Positions 7,748 through 15,525 of a stretch of 36,493 bases of DNA are shown piece by piece; position 1 is the stretch's first letter, and each line of letters begins with the position of its first letter. The position numbers and the translations under genes are program-made. Source of the stretch: WLMZ01 sp037139095 (GTDB lineage: Bacteria; Actinomycetota; Acidimicrobiia; Acidimicrobiales; Ilumatobacteraceae). The DNA is taken from assembly GCA_037139095.1 (NCBI GenBank), contig JBAXHD010000027.1, positions 1 through 36,493 of the forward strand, in the 5' to 3' direction. Below the pieces are notes generated by a model, which saw nothing but the letters and a program-made list of their open reading frames with translations, did not search any database and was not told where the DNA came from.

Positions 7748-8486
7748 GAAACGCAGGCGATTCGCCGCCGCCATGGGCCAACACGTTGGCGCCGGTGACG
7801 TAGCTCGCCATTGGTGAACCGAGGTAGACGCAGATGTCGCCGATCTCGGTGGGCAACGCAAGGCGACCGAGCGGCACCGTTGCGCCAACCGCAGCGATGC
7901 CCGCTTCGTCGCCGTAGAACAGGTGGGCTTGCTCGGTGCGAATCATCCCGGCGCTGATGCTGTTGACCCGAACCTTTGGTGCCCACTCGAGCGCGGACGT
8001 GGCCGTGTAGTTGTTGAGCCCGGCCTTGGCGGCGCCGTACGCGGCCGTGGTGGGCGACGGACGAACCGCGCACACGCTAGAGATGTTGATGATGGCGCCG
8101 CCGGTGGCTTGCTGTTGCATGTGGTGGTTGGCCTGTTGGCTGCAGTAGATGGCGGCAAGCAGGTTGAGTTGCACCAGGCGTTCGGTGATGCGCGGCGAAG
8201 CCGTAGAGGTATCTACCGGGGGAGAGCCGCCGGCATTGTTGACCAAGACATCGAGACGACCGTTGGCTGCAACCACCGAATCGATCAGTGCAAACGCTGC
8301 CTCGCCATCGCGAAGATCGGCGGCGAAGAACTGCCAATCGGCGGGCAGATCGTCGGCGGGCTTGCGGGCGCACACGACCACCGTTGCTCCGGCATCGGCG
8401 AAGCGCTGCGCGATGCCACGGCCAACTCCCTTGGTGGCCCCGGTGACGAGCACGACCTTGTCTGAGTAATCGATGGTGACAGCCAT
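7737..8486 (-). CDS. Short-chain dehydrogenase/reductase (SDR), divergent from echA20
   Basis: A 249-residue classical SDR with a Rossmann fold binding NAD(P)(H). It has the cofactor loop TGATKGVG (~15-22), NNAGG, the catalytic Ser region NISSVCA, the YGAAK Tyr/Lys pair and the C-terminal YVTGANVLAHGGGE. It presumably oxidises or reduces a hydroxy/keto group on a steroid-derived CoA thioester, because it shares a divergent promoter region and one palindromic operator with the echA20-ipd operon. Mycobacterial echA20 is also flanked by SDR genes (Rv3548c/Rv3549c), but orthology is not established. ATG 8486 is chosen over upstream in-frame starts because a TACGCT -10 box lies 6 nt ahead of it. 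Confidence 0.85.
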   Translation of the reverse strand: MAVTIDYSDKVVLVTGATKGVGRGIAQRFADAGATVVVCARKPADDLPADWQFFAADLRDGEAAFALIDSVVAANGRLDVLVNNAGGSPPVDTSTASPRITERLVQLNLLAAIYCSQQANHHMQQQATGGAIINISSVCAVRPSPTTAAYGAAKAGLNNYTATSALEWAPKVRVNSISAGMIRTEQAHLFYGDEAGIAAVGATVPLGRLALPTEIGDICVYLGSPMASYVTGANVLAHGGGESPAFLSA

Positions 8487-8492
8487 GCGGCA

Positions 8493-8498
8493 AGCGTA
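8493..8498 (-). promoter_or_regulatory. Leaderless -10 box TACGCT for the SDR at 7737-8486
   Basis: On the minus strand TACGCT is followed by tgccgc (6 nt) and then ATG 8486. The shared operator at 8509-8525 would lie at about -23 to -39 of this promoter. Confidence 0.55.
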
Positions 8499-8508
8499 GT
8501 CACTCGAA

Positions 8509-8525
8509 TCTGACGCTCCGTCAGA
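8509..8525. promoter_or_regulatory. Operator copy 1: TCTGACGCTCCGTCAGA
   Basis: Perfect palindrome TCTGAC-N5-GTCAGA, extended to ATCTGAC/GTCAGAT (8508-8526). The spacer's outer bases also pair (G...C). It sits almost centrally in the 58-bp divergent region between the SDR (start 8486) and echA20 (start 8545). Three further exact copies occur at 16011, 31072 and 32896. The form suits a dimeric repressor, for example of the TetR family; the regulator is not encoded in this window. Confidence 0.8.
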
Positions 8526-8532
8526 TAACAAC

Positions 8533-8538
8533 TAGTCT
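8533..8538 (+). promoter_or_regulatory. Leaderless -10 box TAGTCT for the echA20 operon
   Basis: TAGTCT, then gcgccc (6 nt), then ATG 8545. The operator at 8509-8525 covers about -20 to -36, overlapping the expected -35 region. Confidence 0.6.
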
Positions 8539-8544
8539 GCGCCC

Positions 8545-9312
8545 ATGGGGATTTCCACACAGATGCATGAGCACGGTATTGCCGAGATCATTGTCGACTG
8601 TCCGCCGGTAAACGCGCTCACTGTTGCTGGCTGGTTCGAACTGGCCGAACGCATCACGGCCGCTGGCAAAGACACCAACACCCGGGTCGTGGTGCTGCGC
8701 TCCGAAGGTCGCGGCTTCAACGCCGGTGTCGACATCAAAGAGATGCAGAACACCACCGGCTTCGATGCGCTCATCGGCGCGAACAAGGGTTGCTACGCAG
8801 CGTTCGCTGCCGTGTACGAATGTGCCGTTCCGGTTATCGCTGCGGTCAATGGGTTTTGCGTGGGCGGGGGCATCGGCCTCGTCGGCAACGCCGACATCAT
8901 CATCGCCAGCGACGATGCCACGTTTGGTCTTCCCGAGGTTGATCGTGGTGCTCTTGGTGCCGCAACGCATCTGTCGCGTTTGGTGCCACAGCACAAGATG
9001 CGCGCGATGGTTTACACCGCCGCCACCGCAACTGCTGCCGAACTTCACCATTTCGGAAGCGTCTTGCAGGTAGTGCCACGCGCCGAACTTCGCGACGCTG
9101 CGATGGCAGTTGCCGAGTCCATCGCCGCCAAGTCGCCAGCCGTTATGCGTGCTGCCAAGGAGTGCCTCAACGGCATCGACCTGTGGGATGTGAAACGTAG
9201 CTACCGCTTCGAGCAGGGCTTCACGTTCGAACTCAATCTGTCGGGTGTGGCCGACGAACTCCGCGATGACTTCGCCGGAACCGACAAAGCGCACGGAAAG
9301 TCAAACAAATGA
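8545..9312 (+). CDS. echA20: Steroid ring D-opening hydrolase EchA20 (crotonase fold)
   Basis: A 255-residue enoyl-CoA hydratase-family protein. In M. tuberculosis, EchA20 hydrolytically opens ring D of the hexahydroindane-dione-CoA produced from cholesterol. The resemblance to that protein is strong through PPVNALTVAGWFELAE, EGRGFNAGVDIKEMQ, VYECAVPVIAAVNGFCVGGG, SDDATFGLPEVDRGALGAAT, SRLVPQHKMR and EQGFTFELNLSGVADE, which is specific for this subgroup rather than generic crotonases. It is the first gene of the ipd operon. The ATG start follows a TAGTCT box by 6 nt and lies 20 nt downstream of operator copy 1. The stop overlaps ipdA (ATGA). Confidence 0.93.
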   Translation: MGISTQMHEHGIAEIIVDCPPVNALTVAGWFELAERITAAGKDTNTRVVVLRSEGRGFNAGVDIKEMQNTTGFDALIGANKGCYAAFAAVYECAVPVIAAVNGFCVGGGIGLVGNADIIIASDDATFGLPEVDRGALGAATHLSRLVPQHKMRAMVYTAATATAAELHHFGSVLQVVPRAELRDAAMAVAESIAAKSPAVMRAAKECLNGIDLWDVKRSYRFEQGFTFELNLSGVADELRDDFAGTDKAHGKSNK

Positions 9313-10181
9313 GCCGCGACAAACGAACGACCGAAGACGACGCAATCGCGTCGTTGTCCGACGGGATGACCATCGGCATTGGCGGGTGGGGTAGCCGTCG
9401 CAAGCCGATGAGCCTCGTGCGCGCCTTGCTGCGCTCGCCGCTCAAGGATCTCACCATCGTGTCGTATGGCGGCCCCGACGTTGGTCTGCTGGCAGCAGCG
9501 GGCAAGATTCGCCGCATCATTTACGGCTTTGTGTCGCTCGACTCGATTGCGCTTGAGCCGCACTGGCGCGCAGCGCGTCAGGCCGGCACCATCGCCGAAC
9601 CCGTCGAGTACGACGAAGGCATGTTGCAATGGGCGCTGTACGCCGGATCGTTGCGGTTGCCGTTCTTGCCCACCCGAGCGGGCCTTGGTTCGGGTGTGGT
9701 CGATGTCAACCCGTCATTGCGAACTGTTCGCTCGCCGTATGCCGATGGCGAAGAGTTGTTGGCCGTGCCAGCGATTCGTCTCGATGCGGCGTTCGTGCAT
9801 CTCAACCGAAGCGACATGAGTGGCAATGCTCAGTTCCTCGGACCCGACATCTACTTCGACGATCTGTTCTTGTCGGCGTGCGATCCGGGTCATCGTTACC
9901 TCAGCTGCGAACGCGTGGTGCCCACCGAGTCGTTGCTCGACGAAGGCACGTTTCACACCTTGCGTATCAACCGCAGCATGGTCGACGGTGTCATTGAGGC
10001 ACCCAACGGTGCGCACTTCACCACGTGCGAGCCCGACTATGGGCGCGACGAAGCATTCCAGAAGGCCTATGCCACTGCAGCTGCAAACCCCGATGACTGG
10101 CGAGCATTTAGCGAACGGTTCTTGCAAGGCTCCGAAGCGCAATACCAGGCAGCTGTCGCAGAATGGAAGGCACAGTCATGA
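9309..10181 (+). CDS. ipdA: IpdA, alpha subunit of steroid ring C-cleaving hydrolase
   Basis: A 290-residue class I CoA-transferase-fold subunit. IpdAB of M. tuberculosis and Rhodococcus is not a transferase but hydrolyses the last steroid ring (COCHEA-CoA). Diagnostic stretches are GMTIGIGGWGSRRKPMSLVR, YGGPDVGLLAAAGK, YGFVSLDS, DEGML (Glu103), RLPFLPTRAGLGS (Arg123), YFDDLFL and APNGAHFTT..PDYGRDE. Glu103 and Arg123 appear to match the active-site Glu/Arg pair described in mycobacterial IpdA; this alignment is from memory. ATG 9309 overlaps the echA20 stop, and the 3' end overlaps ipdB, so subunits are made in coupled fashion. Confidence 0.94.
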   Translation: MSRDKRTTEDDAIASLSDGMTIGIGGWGSRRKPMSLVRALLRSPLKDLTIVSYGGPDVGLLAAAGKIRRIIYGFVSLDSIALEPHWRAARQAGTIAEPVEYDEGMLQWALYAGSLRLPFLPTRAGLGSGVVDVNPSLRTVRSPYADGEELLAVPAIRLDAAFVHLNRSDMSGNAQFLGPDIYFDDLFLSACDPGHRYLSCERVVPTESLLDEGTFHTLRINRSMVDGVIEAPNGAHFTTCEPDYGRDEAFQKAYATAAANPDDWRAFSERFLQGSEAQYQAAVAEWKAQS

Positions 10182-10921
10182 GCACTCTTGCTGACATCGT
10201 GGTCATCGCCGCAGCCGAGGCATTCCGTGGCGATGGCGAAATCTTCGCCAGCGGTATGGGCACCATCCCAATGCTTGGCGCTCGCACAGCGCGCAGCACC
10301 TTCGAGCCCGACCTCATGGTCAGCGACGGCGAGGCGTTTTATGTGGGGAACGAGTTGCCCATCGGCGGTACCAACAAGGTCGTCGAAGGTTGGATTCCGT
10401 TTCGCAGTGTGTTCGACACGCTGTGGGGCGGCCGCCGTCACGTGATGATGGGTGCGAGCCAGATCGACCGGTTTGGCAACACCAACATCGCCAACATTGG
10501 CTCGTGGGATCGCCCCAAGGCTCAGCTGCTCGGTGTGCGCGGCGGCCCTGGCAACACCATCAACCACTCCACCAGTTTCTTCATCCCCAAGCACACTGCG
10601 AACGTGTTTGTGGCCAAAGTCGACATGGTCAGCGGCCTCGGCTACGACCGTGCGGCCGAACTGTCCGAGTGGGTGCAGCGCAACCATCGCCTGCCGCGCG
10701 TGGTCACGAACCTTGCTGTGCTCGACTTCAACTCGGCTGACCATTCGATGCGGCTGGTCAGCGTTCACCCTGGCGTATCGGTTGCCGATGTGCAGGCGGC
10801 TACCAGCTTCGAGCTGGTGATCGACGGCCAGGTTGGCGAGACCCGCGAGCCCACAGACCTCGAGCAAGCCGCGATCGATCGTCTCGACCCTCGCGGGTTG
10901 CGCCATCGCGAAGTGTCGTGA
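10178..10921 (+). CDS. ipdB: IpdB, beta subunit of steroid ring C-cleaving hydrolase
   Basis: A 247-residue partner of IpdA, also with the CoA-transferase fold. Matching signatures are DRFGNTNIANIG, VRGGPGNTINHSTSFF, VDMVSGLGYDR, RVVTNLAVLDF, DHSMRLVSVHPGV and RGLRHREV at the C-terminus. ATG 10178 overlaps the ipdA stop (ATGA) and is preceded by GGAAGG (10165-10170). An in-frame ATG at 10163 would place that Shine-Dalgarno sequence inside the gene, so the later start is preferred. The IpdAB complex is cytoplasmic and acts on the CoA thioester released by EchA20. Confidence 0.93.
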   Translation: MSTLADIVVIAAAEAFRGDGEIFASGMGTIPMLGARTARSTFEPDLMVSDGEAFYVGNELPIGGTNKVVEGWIPFRSVFDTLWGGRRHVMMGASQIDRFGNTNIANIGSWDRPKAQLLGVRGGPGNTINHSTSFFIPKHTANVFVAKVDMVSGLGYDRAAELSEWVQRNHRLPRVVTNLAVLDFNSADHSMRLVSVHPGVSVADVQAATSFELVIDGQVGETREPTDLEQAAIDRLDPRGLRHREVS

Positions 10922-10931
10922 GGTTGACGCT

Positions 10932-11999
10932 GTGACTCACCCACGCCTGAAAACCGATCTGTGCGAACTCCTCGGTATCGAGTACCCCATTATTCAGACC
11001 GGCATGGGATGGGTGGCAGGGCCTCGTCTCACCAGTGCTACCTCGAATGCTGGCGGCCTTGGCATTTTGGCCAGCGCCACGATGGACTTCGCTGAGCTCA
11101 CCGCGGCAGTTGCCGATGTGAAGGGCCGCACCACCAAGCCCTTTGGCGTGAACATGCGCGCCGATTCGGCCGACGTTGGCGATCGCGTGCAGTTGCTCAT
11201 CGATCAGCAGGTGCGCGTGGCCAGTTTTGCGCAGGCGCCGAAAGAAGCATTGATCTCGCGACTGCATGATGGCGGCGTGCTGGTGATCCCGTCTATCGGG
11301 GCCAAGCGTCACGCCGAAAAGGTGTTGCAGTGGGGTGTCGATGCGGTGCTGGTGCAGGGCGGCGAAGGCGGCGGCCACACCGGCTCGGTGCCCACCACCA
11401 TCTTGTTGCCACAGGTAGTCGACGCTGTTGCCGGCGCTGTTCCTGTCATCGCTGCAGGCGGCTTCTTTGATGGACGCGGCTTGGTTGCGGCGCTCGCGTA
11501 TGGGGCATCAGGCATCGCCATGGGCACGCGCTTTTTGCTCACTAGCGACTCAGCCGTGCCGCAATCGGTGAAGGACTATTACCTGTCGAAGACCGTCACC
11601 GACACCACGGTGAGCAAGCAGGTCGATGGCGTGCCGCACCGAGTGCTCAACACCGATCTTGTGAACGAACTCGAGAGCGGCCGCGGCAAACTGCTGGCGT
11701 TGCCGCGGGCCGCGATCAATGCGCTCAAGTTCCGCAAGATGACCCAAGTGAGCTTGCGTTCAATGCTCACCGAGGGGCTCGCGATGCGCAAGAGCATGGA
11801 GCTCAGCTGGACCCAAATGGTGATGGCCGCGAACACGCCGATGTTGCTCAAAGCGGCGTTGGTCGATGGTCATGTCGACAGCGGTGTGATGGCCAGCGGA
11901 CAAGTGGTGGGTGTCATCTCTGACCTGCCCACCTGCGCCGAGCTCATCGAGCGTGTCATCGCCGAGGCTGGCGTTGTCCTCAACGGATTGACCGCCTAG
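10932..11999 (+). CDS. ipdC: IpdC, flavin-dependent reductase of steroid ring C/D catabolism
   Basis: A 355-residue TIM-barrel flavoprotein of the nitronate monooxygenase/2-nitropropane dioxygenase-like family. In mycobacteria IpdC is an FMN enone reductase acting between the HIP-CoA steps and EchA20. Specific matches are ELLGIEYPIIQTGMGWVAG, NAGGLGILASATM, KPFGVNMRADSADVGDRV, VIPSIGAKRHAEKV, VQGGEGGGHTG, PVIAAGGFFDGRG and MGTRFLLTSDS (phosphate-binding region), plus TQMVMAANTPMLLKAALVDG. GTG 10932 follows GAGG (10920-10923) by 8 nt, 10 nt after the ipdB stop. Its TAG shares one base with the next gene's GTG. Confidence 0.93.
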   Translation: MTHPRLKTDLCELLGIEYPIIQTGMGWVAGPRLTSATSNAGGLGILASATMDFAELTAAVADVKGRTTKPFGVNMRADSADVGDRVQLLIDQQVRVASFAQAPKEALISRLHDGGVLVIPSIGAKRHAEKVLQWGVDAVLVQGGEGGGHTGSVPTTILLPQVVDAVAGAVPVIAAGGFFDGRGLVAALAYGASGIAMGTRFLLTSDSAVPQSVKDYYLSKTVTDTTVSKQVDGVPHRVLNTDLVNELESGRGKLLALPRAAINALKFRKMTQVSLRSMLTEGLAMRKSMELSWTQMVMAANTPMLLKAALVDGHVDSGVMASGQVVGVISDLPTCAELIERVIAEAGVVLNGLTA

Positions 12000-12397
12000 T
12001 GGCCGCCACCGTTCTTGTCGGAGAGGCAGGGCTGCTTGCAGGTGTTGGCTCTCACCTGGGCTATAGCGAGTGGCTCGACATCGATGCCGATCGTCTCGCC
12101 TTGTTCGCTCAGGCCACGGGCGACGCCGACGCCACGTATTTGGCAATCAGCCTGTCGAACATGTTCTTGCCGCAGATCGTCGAGGTGCAGGGCTTCGCGA
12201 TGGGCATCAACTACGGCACCGGGCCGGTCAGTTTCGAACAGCCGCTTGTTGCCGGCATGCGGGTGCGCGGTGCCGCGGCATTGGTAGAGCTGAGCGATGT
12301 GAAAGGCGGCGTGCAGACGCTGATGCGCATCACCATCGAGCAGGCCGCTGGTGAGCCGGTGTGCGTGATCGAATCAATCTCGCGCTGGCTGCACTAA
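11999..12397 (+). CDS. MaoC-fold (hot-dog) protein lacking the catalytic loop
   Basis: A 132-residue member of the MaoC/R-hydratase hot-dog family, translationally linked to ipdC (1-bp stop/start overlap). N-terminal GSHLGYSEWLDIDADRLALF and C-terminal MGINYGTGPVSFEQPLVAGM, RVRGAAALVEL match small actinobacterial MaoC dehydratases well. However, those proteins continue after ATGD with a segment of the type xQWIHxDxxRA...IAHGFLTLSL that carries the catalytic His. Here ATGD is followed at once by ADATYLAISLSNMFL, an apparent in-frame loss of ~20-25 residues around nt 12120-12145. The expected hydratase His is absent, so a non-catalytic or partner-dependent role is likely. The frame is intact, which argues against simple decay. 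Confidence 0.8.
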   Translation: MAATVLVGEAGLLAGVGSHLGYSEWLDIDADRLALFAQATGDADATYLAISLSNMFLPQIVEVQGFAMGINYGTGPVSFEQPLVAGMRVRGAAALVELSDVKGGVQTLMRITIEQAAGEPVCVIESISRWLH

Positions 12398-12440
12398 CGC
12401 CTGCGCATCAGTACCTACAACAGATTTTTGGGGAGTAGTC

Positions 12441-13229
12441 ATGAGCGTGATGCAGATGTTTCGGGTGGACGGACGTGTGGCATTCGTCAACGGGGCCGGG
12501 CGCGGCATCGGTGCCGCATGTGCGCTAGCCCTAGCCGAGGCCGGAGCCGATGTGGTCATTCGCGCTCGCACGCTGTCGCAACTCGAGGAAGTGGCCGCAG
12601 GCGTTCGCGCCCTGGGACGCAAGGCCTTAGTGCTGCAAGCCACCGAAGAGCCAGGCGACGACGTTGCTGCTCTGGCGCGAGCCGCCGAGGAGATGGGCTC
12701 GCTCGACATCTTGGTCAACGTGGTTGGCGGAGCAATGCCGGGTCCGTTCCTGAAGGGATCCGATCGCAGTCTCAATGAATCATTCGACTTCAACGTCACT
12801 GGTCCGGTGCGGCTGTGTCGCGCTGCGGTGCCACACATGCTCGCGTCGGGCGGCGGTTCCATCGTGAACATCACCACGGCCATGGGCCATCTTGTTGCCC
12901 GCGGCTACAGCACATACGGCACCGTAAAAGCGGCACTCGATCACGCCACGCGTCTCATGGCCGCCGACTTGTCGCCGAAGATTCGCGTCAACGGTGTTGC
13001 GCCCGGCGCCATCCACACCGATTCGCTCGAAGTGATCATGCGTAACCCTGAGATCCGCTCAGCGATTGAGGCAGCGACCCCAATGCGTCGCCTTGGTGTG
13101 TCCGAAGACATCGCTGCTGCAGTGCTGTACCTGTGCACACCAGCGAGCAGCTATGTCACCGGCAAGATCATCGATGTCGATGGTGGCATTCAGGTGCCCA
13201 ACTTTCAGATGCCATTCGCCGACCTGTGA
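12441..13229 (+). CDS. SDR oxidoreductase of the ipd operon
   Basis: A 262-residue classical SDR. The cofactor loop is NGAGRGIG (~18-25), catalytic region VNITTAMGH with YGTVK (Tyr/Lys pair), and end YVTGKIIDVDGGIQVP. The usual NNAG motif reads NVVGG here, a variation seen in some SDRs. It lies in the operon after the MaoC-like gene with a 43-bp gap, and ATG 12441 has a strong GGGGAG Shine-Dalgarno sequence at 12430-12435. Context suggests oxidation or reduction of a hydroxyacyl- or ketoacyl-CoA intermediate of steroid ring degradation. It has the length of IpdF, but I cannot assign it as such. The stop overlaps the MFS gene (GTGA). Confidence 0.84.
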   Translation: MSVMQMFRVDGRVAFVNGAGRGIGAACALALAEAGADVVIRARTLSQLEEVAAGVRALGRKALVLQATEEPGDDVAALARAAEEMGSLDILVNVVGGAMPGPFLKGSDRSLNESFDFNVTGPVRLCRAAVPHMLASGGGSIVNITTAMGHLVARGYSTYGTVKAALDHATRLMAADLSPKIRVNGVAPGAIHTDSLEVIMRNPEIRSAIEAATPMRRLGVSEDIAAAVLYLCTPASSYVTGKIIDVDGGIQVPNFQMPFADL

Positions 13230-14515
13230 GCAATCGGGTCAGCACTGACTCAACCGATGTAGCCGAACCCAACGTGAGTTCGCTGCGCATCTTTCGTCAT
13301 CGCGATTTCGCGCTGTTCTTCAGCGCTGCTTCCATCTCAAACGGCGGCAGCTGGATGCAGCTGGTGGCGGTACAGGCGCTGATGTACAACCTCACACACC
13401 GTGGCACGTGGCTTGGGTTGTCCACGGTAGTCAGTCTGGTGCCTGCGGTATTGCTCACGCCATATGCGGGCGTGCTGGCCGACCGCGTGTCGCGTCAAGC
13501 CATCTTGCGCATCACCCAAACCGTGCAGATGTGTATGGCGTTCTCAATGTTTGCGTTGTACGCCAGTCACAGCATCACGCCACTGTGGATCATTGCTCTT
13601 GGCTTCGTCAACGGCGTTGCCACCGGTTTTCAAACAAGCGCCTGGCAGTCGTTCGTGCCGCTGTTGGTGCCCGCCGACGAGATGCTGCAAGCAGTTCGAC
13701 TGAACAGCGTGCAGTTCACGTTGGCTCGCGCGATTGGCCCAGCGCTTGGTGGAATCGTGGTTCGCTTTGGCGGAATCGGAGCTGCCATCTTGGTGAATGC
13801 TGTGACCTACGTATTGGTCATCGTCACGTTGTTGATCGTTCGGCCGCGCCTGTCTGCGCTGGCGTCTCGTCAACAGGGTGTGTTGGCGGGCCTCATGCAG
13901 GGGGCTCGTTATATGTGGAACCGCCGGCCACTGCGCCTCGCTGTGTTGTTGGCGCTGGCCGCATCCACGTTTGGTCAGTCGCTGCAGTACATCGCATCGG
14001 CGTTGTCAGAGCACCTGTTTCATCGGCCCAGCGAGGGCAACGCCGGACTACTCACGGCGCTTGGTGTGGGTGCGTTGTTGAGCTCTGGTTACACGGTTCG
14101 GATGGGCGATCGGCTACGCCGCTCTACACAGGCCATGGTCTCGATCTCGCTGTTCGTCGCCTCAATCACGCTCATTGCGTGTACCGGTTCGTATCACCTC
14201 GGACAGTTCGCCTATTTCGTCGCAGGCGTGGCGCATCTGCAGATGGCCGTAGCACTGAACACGTTGATCCAGGGCACGGTACCTGACGAATACCGCGGTC
14301 GAGCGATGAGCTTCTATCTGCTGGGCATTCTTGCGGGCATTCCGCTGGGGTCGCAGCTGTTGGGAACATTGGGCGACATCATTGGATTCCGCTTCACGCT
14401 TGCTCTCGACGCCGGTGCGTTTGCATTGGTGCTCGGTGCGTTGCTGGTGTCGGGTTGGTGGCGAGACCTCGATGCCACTCCCGAACAGATCTCGGAAGCC
14501 GCAAACGCTGCCTAG
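13226..14515 (+). CDS. MFS transporter (MFS_3/EntS-like)
   Basis: A 429-residue membrane protein with ~12 hydrophobic helices, resembling the MFS_3 branch that includes the enterobactin exporter EntS and macrolide effluxers (FRHRDFALFFSAASISNGGSWM at the first helix; motif A-like GVLADRVSRQ; GTVPDEYRGRAMSFY in the second half). It is probably an exporter. The ligand is unknown; removal of toxic steroid intermediates or uptake support would fit the operon. GTG 13226 overlaps the SDR stop. A GTG at 13274, just before the conserved region, is an alternative start. The last 4 bp (CTAG) are shared with the stop of the convergent SDR. Confidence 0.8.
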   Translation: MSNRVSTDSTDVAEPNVSSLRIFRHRDFALFFSAASISNGGSWMQLVAVQALMYNLTHRGTWLGLSTVVSLVPAVLLTPYAGVLADRVSRQAILRITQTVQMCMAFSMFALYASHSITPLWIIALGFVNGVATGFQTSAWQSFVPLLVPADEMLQAVRLNSVQFTLARAIGPALGGIVVRFGGIGAAILVNAVTYVLVIVTLLIVRPRLSALASRQQGVLAGLMQGARYMWNRRPLRLAVLLALAASTFGQSLQYIASALSEHLFHRPSEGNAGLLTALGVGALLSSGYTVRMGDRLRRSTQAMVSISLFVASITLIACTGSYHLGQFAYFVAGVAHLQMAVALNTLIQGTVPDEYRGRAMSFYLLGILAGIPLGSQLLGTLGDIIGFRFTLALDAGAFALVLGALLVSGWWRDLDATPEQISEAANAA

Positions 14516-15456
14516 TTGGTCTCGGCGTCGGGGTCGGCGTTGACCTCGTCGAGGTAGTCGACATCGGTGAGTTGCTCTGATTCGAGCCACAGTCGCACTG
14601 CGACATCGCGGCGATTGCTATACGCGTTTGAGTGCACCTTCACTGGGTAGCCGCGTTGCTCGCCGAAACCATCGGGGCCGTAATACTCGCCACCCTTCAC
14701 TGTTGGATCGGTGGCTGCGCGCATTGTGGGCAATGCGCCCATCGACGCTGACTGCATCACTTTGCTTGCGATGGGCTGGGCGAGCTTCATCAACTTGCCG
14801 GCATCGCGTGCGAGCTCTGTATTGCTGCCGCCCGGATGGCACGCAACGGCGATGGTGGTTGAACCGCTGGCTTCAAGGCGGCGCTGCAGTTCGTAGATGA
14901 AGAACAGGTTGCTCACCTTGGTCATGCCGTAGCGGGACCAGCGGTGATAGCGGCGCTCGGCATCAAGGTCGTCGAAGTTGATGCGGCCCATGCGGTGGCC
15001 CTGGCTGCTGACCGACACAACGCGAGCGTTGGGGGTTGCGTTCAGGCGATCGAGCAGTAACCCGGTGAGTGCAAAGTGAGCGAGATGGTTGGTGCCGAAC
15101 TGCATCTCGAAACCATCAACAGTGGTGCTCTTCGGAATCGCCATCACGCCGGCGTTGTTGATGAGCACGTCGAGGCGGGGTTCGGCGTTAACGGTCTTGG
15201 CCGCTGCGTGAACCGAGGCGAGGTCGGCGAGATCGAGAGGCACCACAACCAGATCGGCGTTTGGTGCAGTGGCGCGGATTCGCTCTACGGCAGCGTTGGC
15301 CTTGGACATGTTGCGGCAACCGAGCAACACGCGAGCGCCATGCTCGGCCAGAGCGCGGGCCGCTTCGAATCCGATACCGCTGTTGGCGCCGGTAATGAAC
15401 ACCGTCTTGCCGGTCTGGTCTGGGATGTTCGCTTCGGTCCAATTGGTTCTACTCAT
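14512..15456 (-). CDS. SDR of the retinol dehydrogenase/WWOX-like type
   Basis: A 314-residue SDR with TGANSGIG (cofactor loop), LDLADLASV, NNAGVMAIP, the FGTNHLAHFALTGLLL stretch typical of retinol dehydrogenase/WWOX-like and protochlorophyllide-reductase-like SDRs, SVSSQGH and YGMTK (catalytic Tyr/Lys), and CHPGGSNTEL. Substrates in this group are usually lipophilic alcohols or ketones. It ends on the same CTAG as the upstream convergent MFS gene. The start ATG 15456 has no Shine-Dalgarno sequence but a CAAGAT box at 15463-15468 spaced 6 nt away, so it may be leaderless. It is monocistronic and divergent from the SnoaL/LEH-like gene (69 bp). Confidence 0.83.
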   Translation of the reverse strand: MSRTNWTEANIPDQTGKTVFITGANSGIGFEAARALAEHGARVLLGCRNMSKANAAVERIRATAPNADLVVVPLDLADLASVHAAAKTVNAEPRLDVLINNAGVMAIPKSTTVDGFEMQFGTNHLAHFALTGLLLDRLNATPNARVVSVSSQGHRMGRINFDDLDAERRYHRWSRYGMTKVSNLFFIYELQRRLEASGSTTIAVACHPGGSNTELARDAGKLMKLAQPIASKVMQSASMGALPTMRAATDPTVKGGEYYGPDGFGEQRGYPVKVHSNAYSNRRDVAVRLWLESEQLTDVDYLDEVNADPDAETN

Positions 15457-15512
15457 GGCGAGATCTTGTCACGCTGGCAGTGCAACGTAAATGGCCGCGA
15501 GGCTCCGAGCGT

Positions 15513-15518
15513 TATGGT
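15513..15518 (+). promoter_or_regulatory. Leaderless -10 box TATGGT
   Basis: TATGGT, then cgagacc (7 nt), then ATG 15526. It contains the in-frame ATG 15514, which would otherwise compete as start; the box favours 15526. Confidence 0.5.
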
Positions 15519-15525
15519 CGAGACC

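Noticed and set aside
12120..12145. Frameshift as explanation for the missing MaoC loop
   Set aside because: Both sides of the gap are in the same frame with good family similarity, so an in-frame deletion fits better than a frameshift.
12441..13229. Assignment of this SDR as IpdF
   Set aside because: Length and context fit, but the sequence did not match what I recall of IpdF closely enough to use the name.
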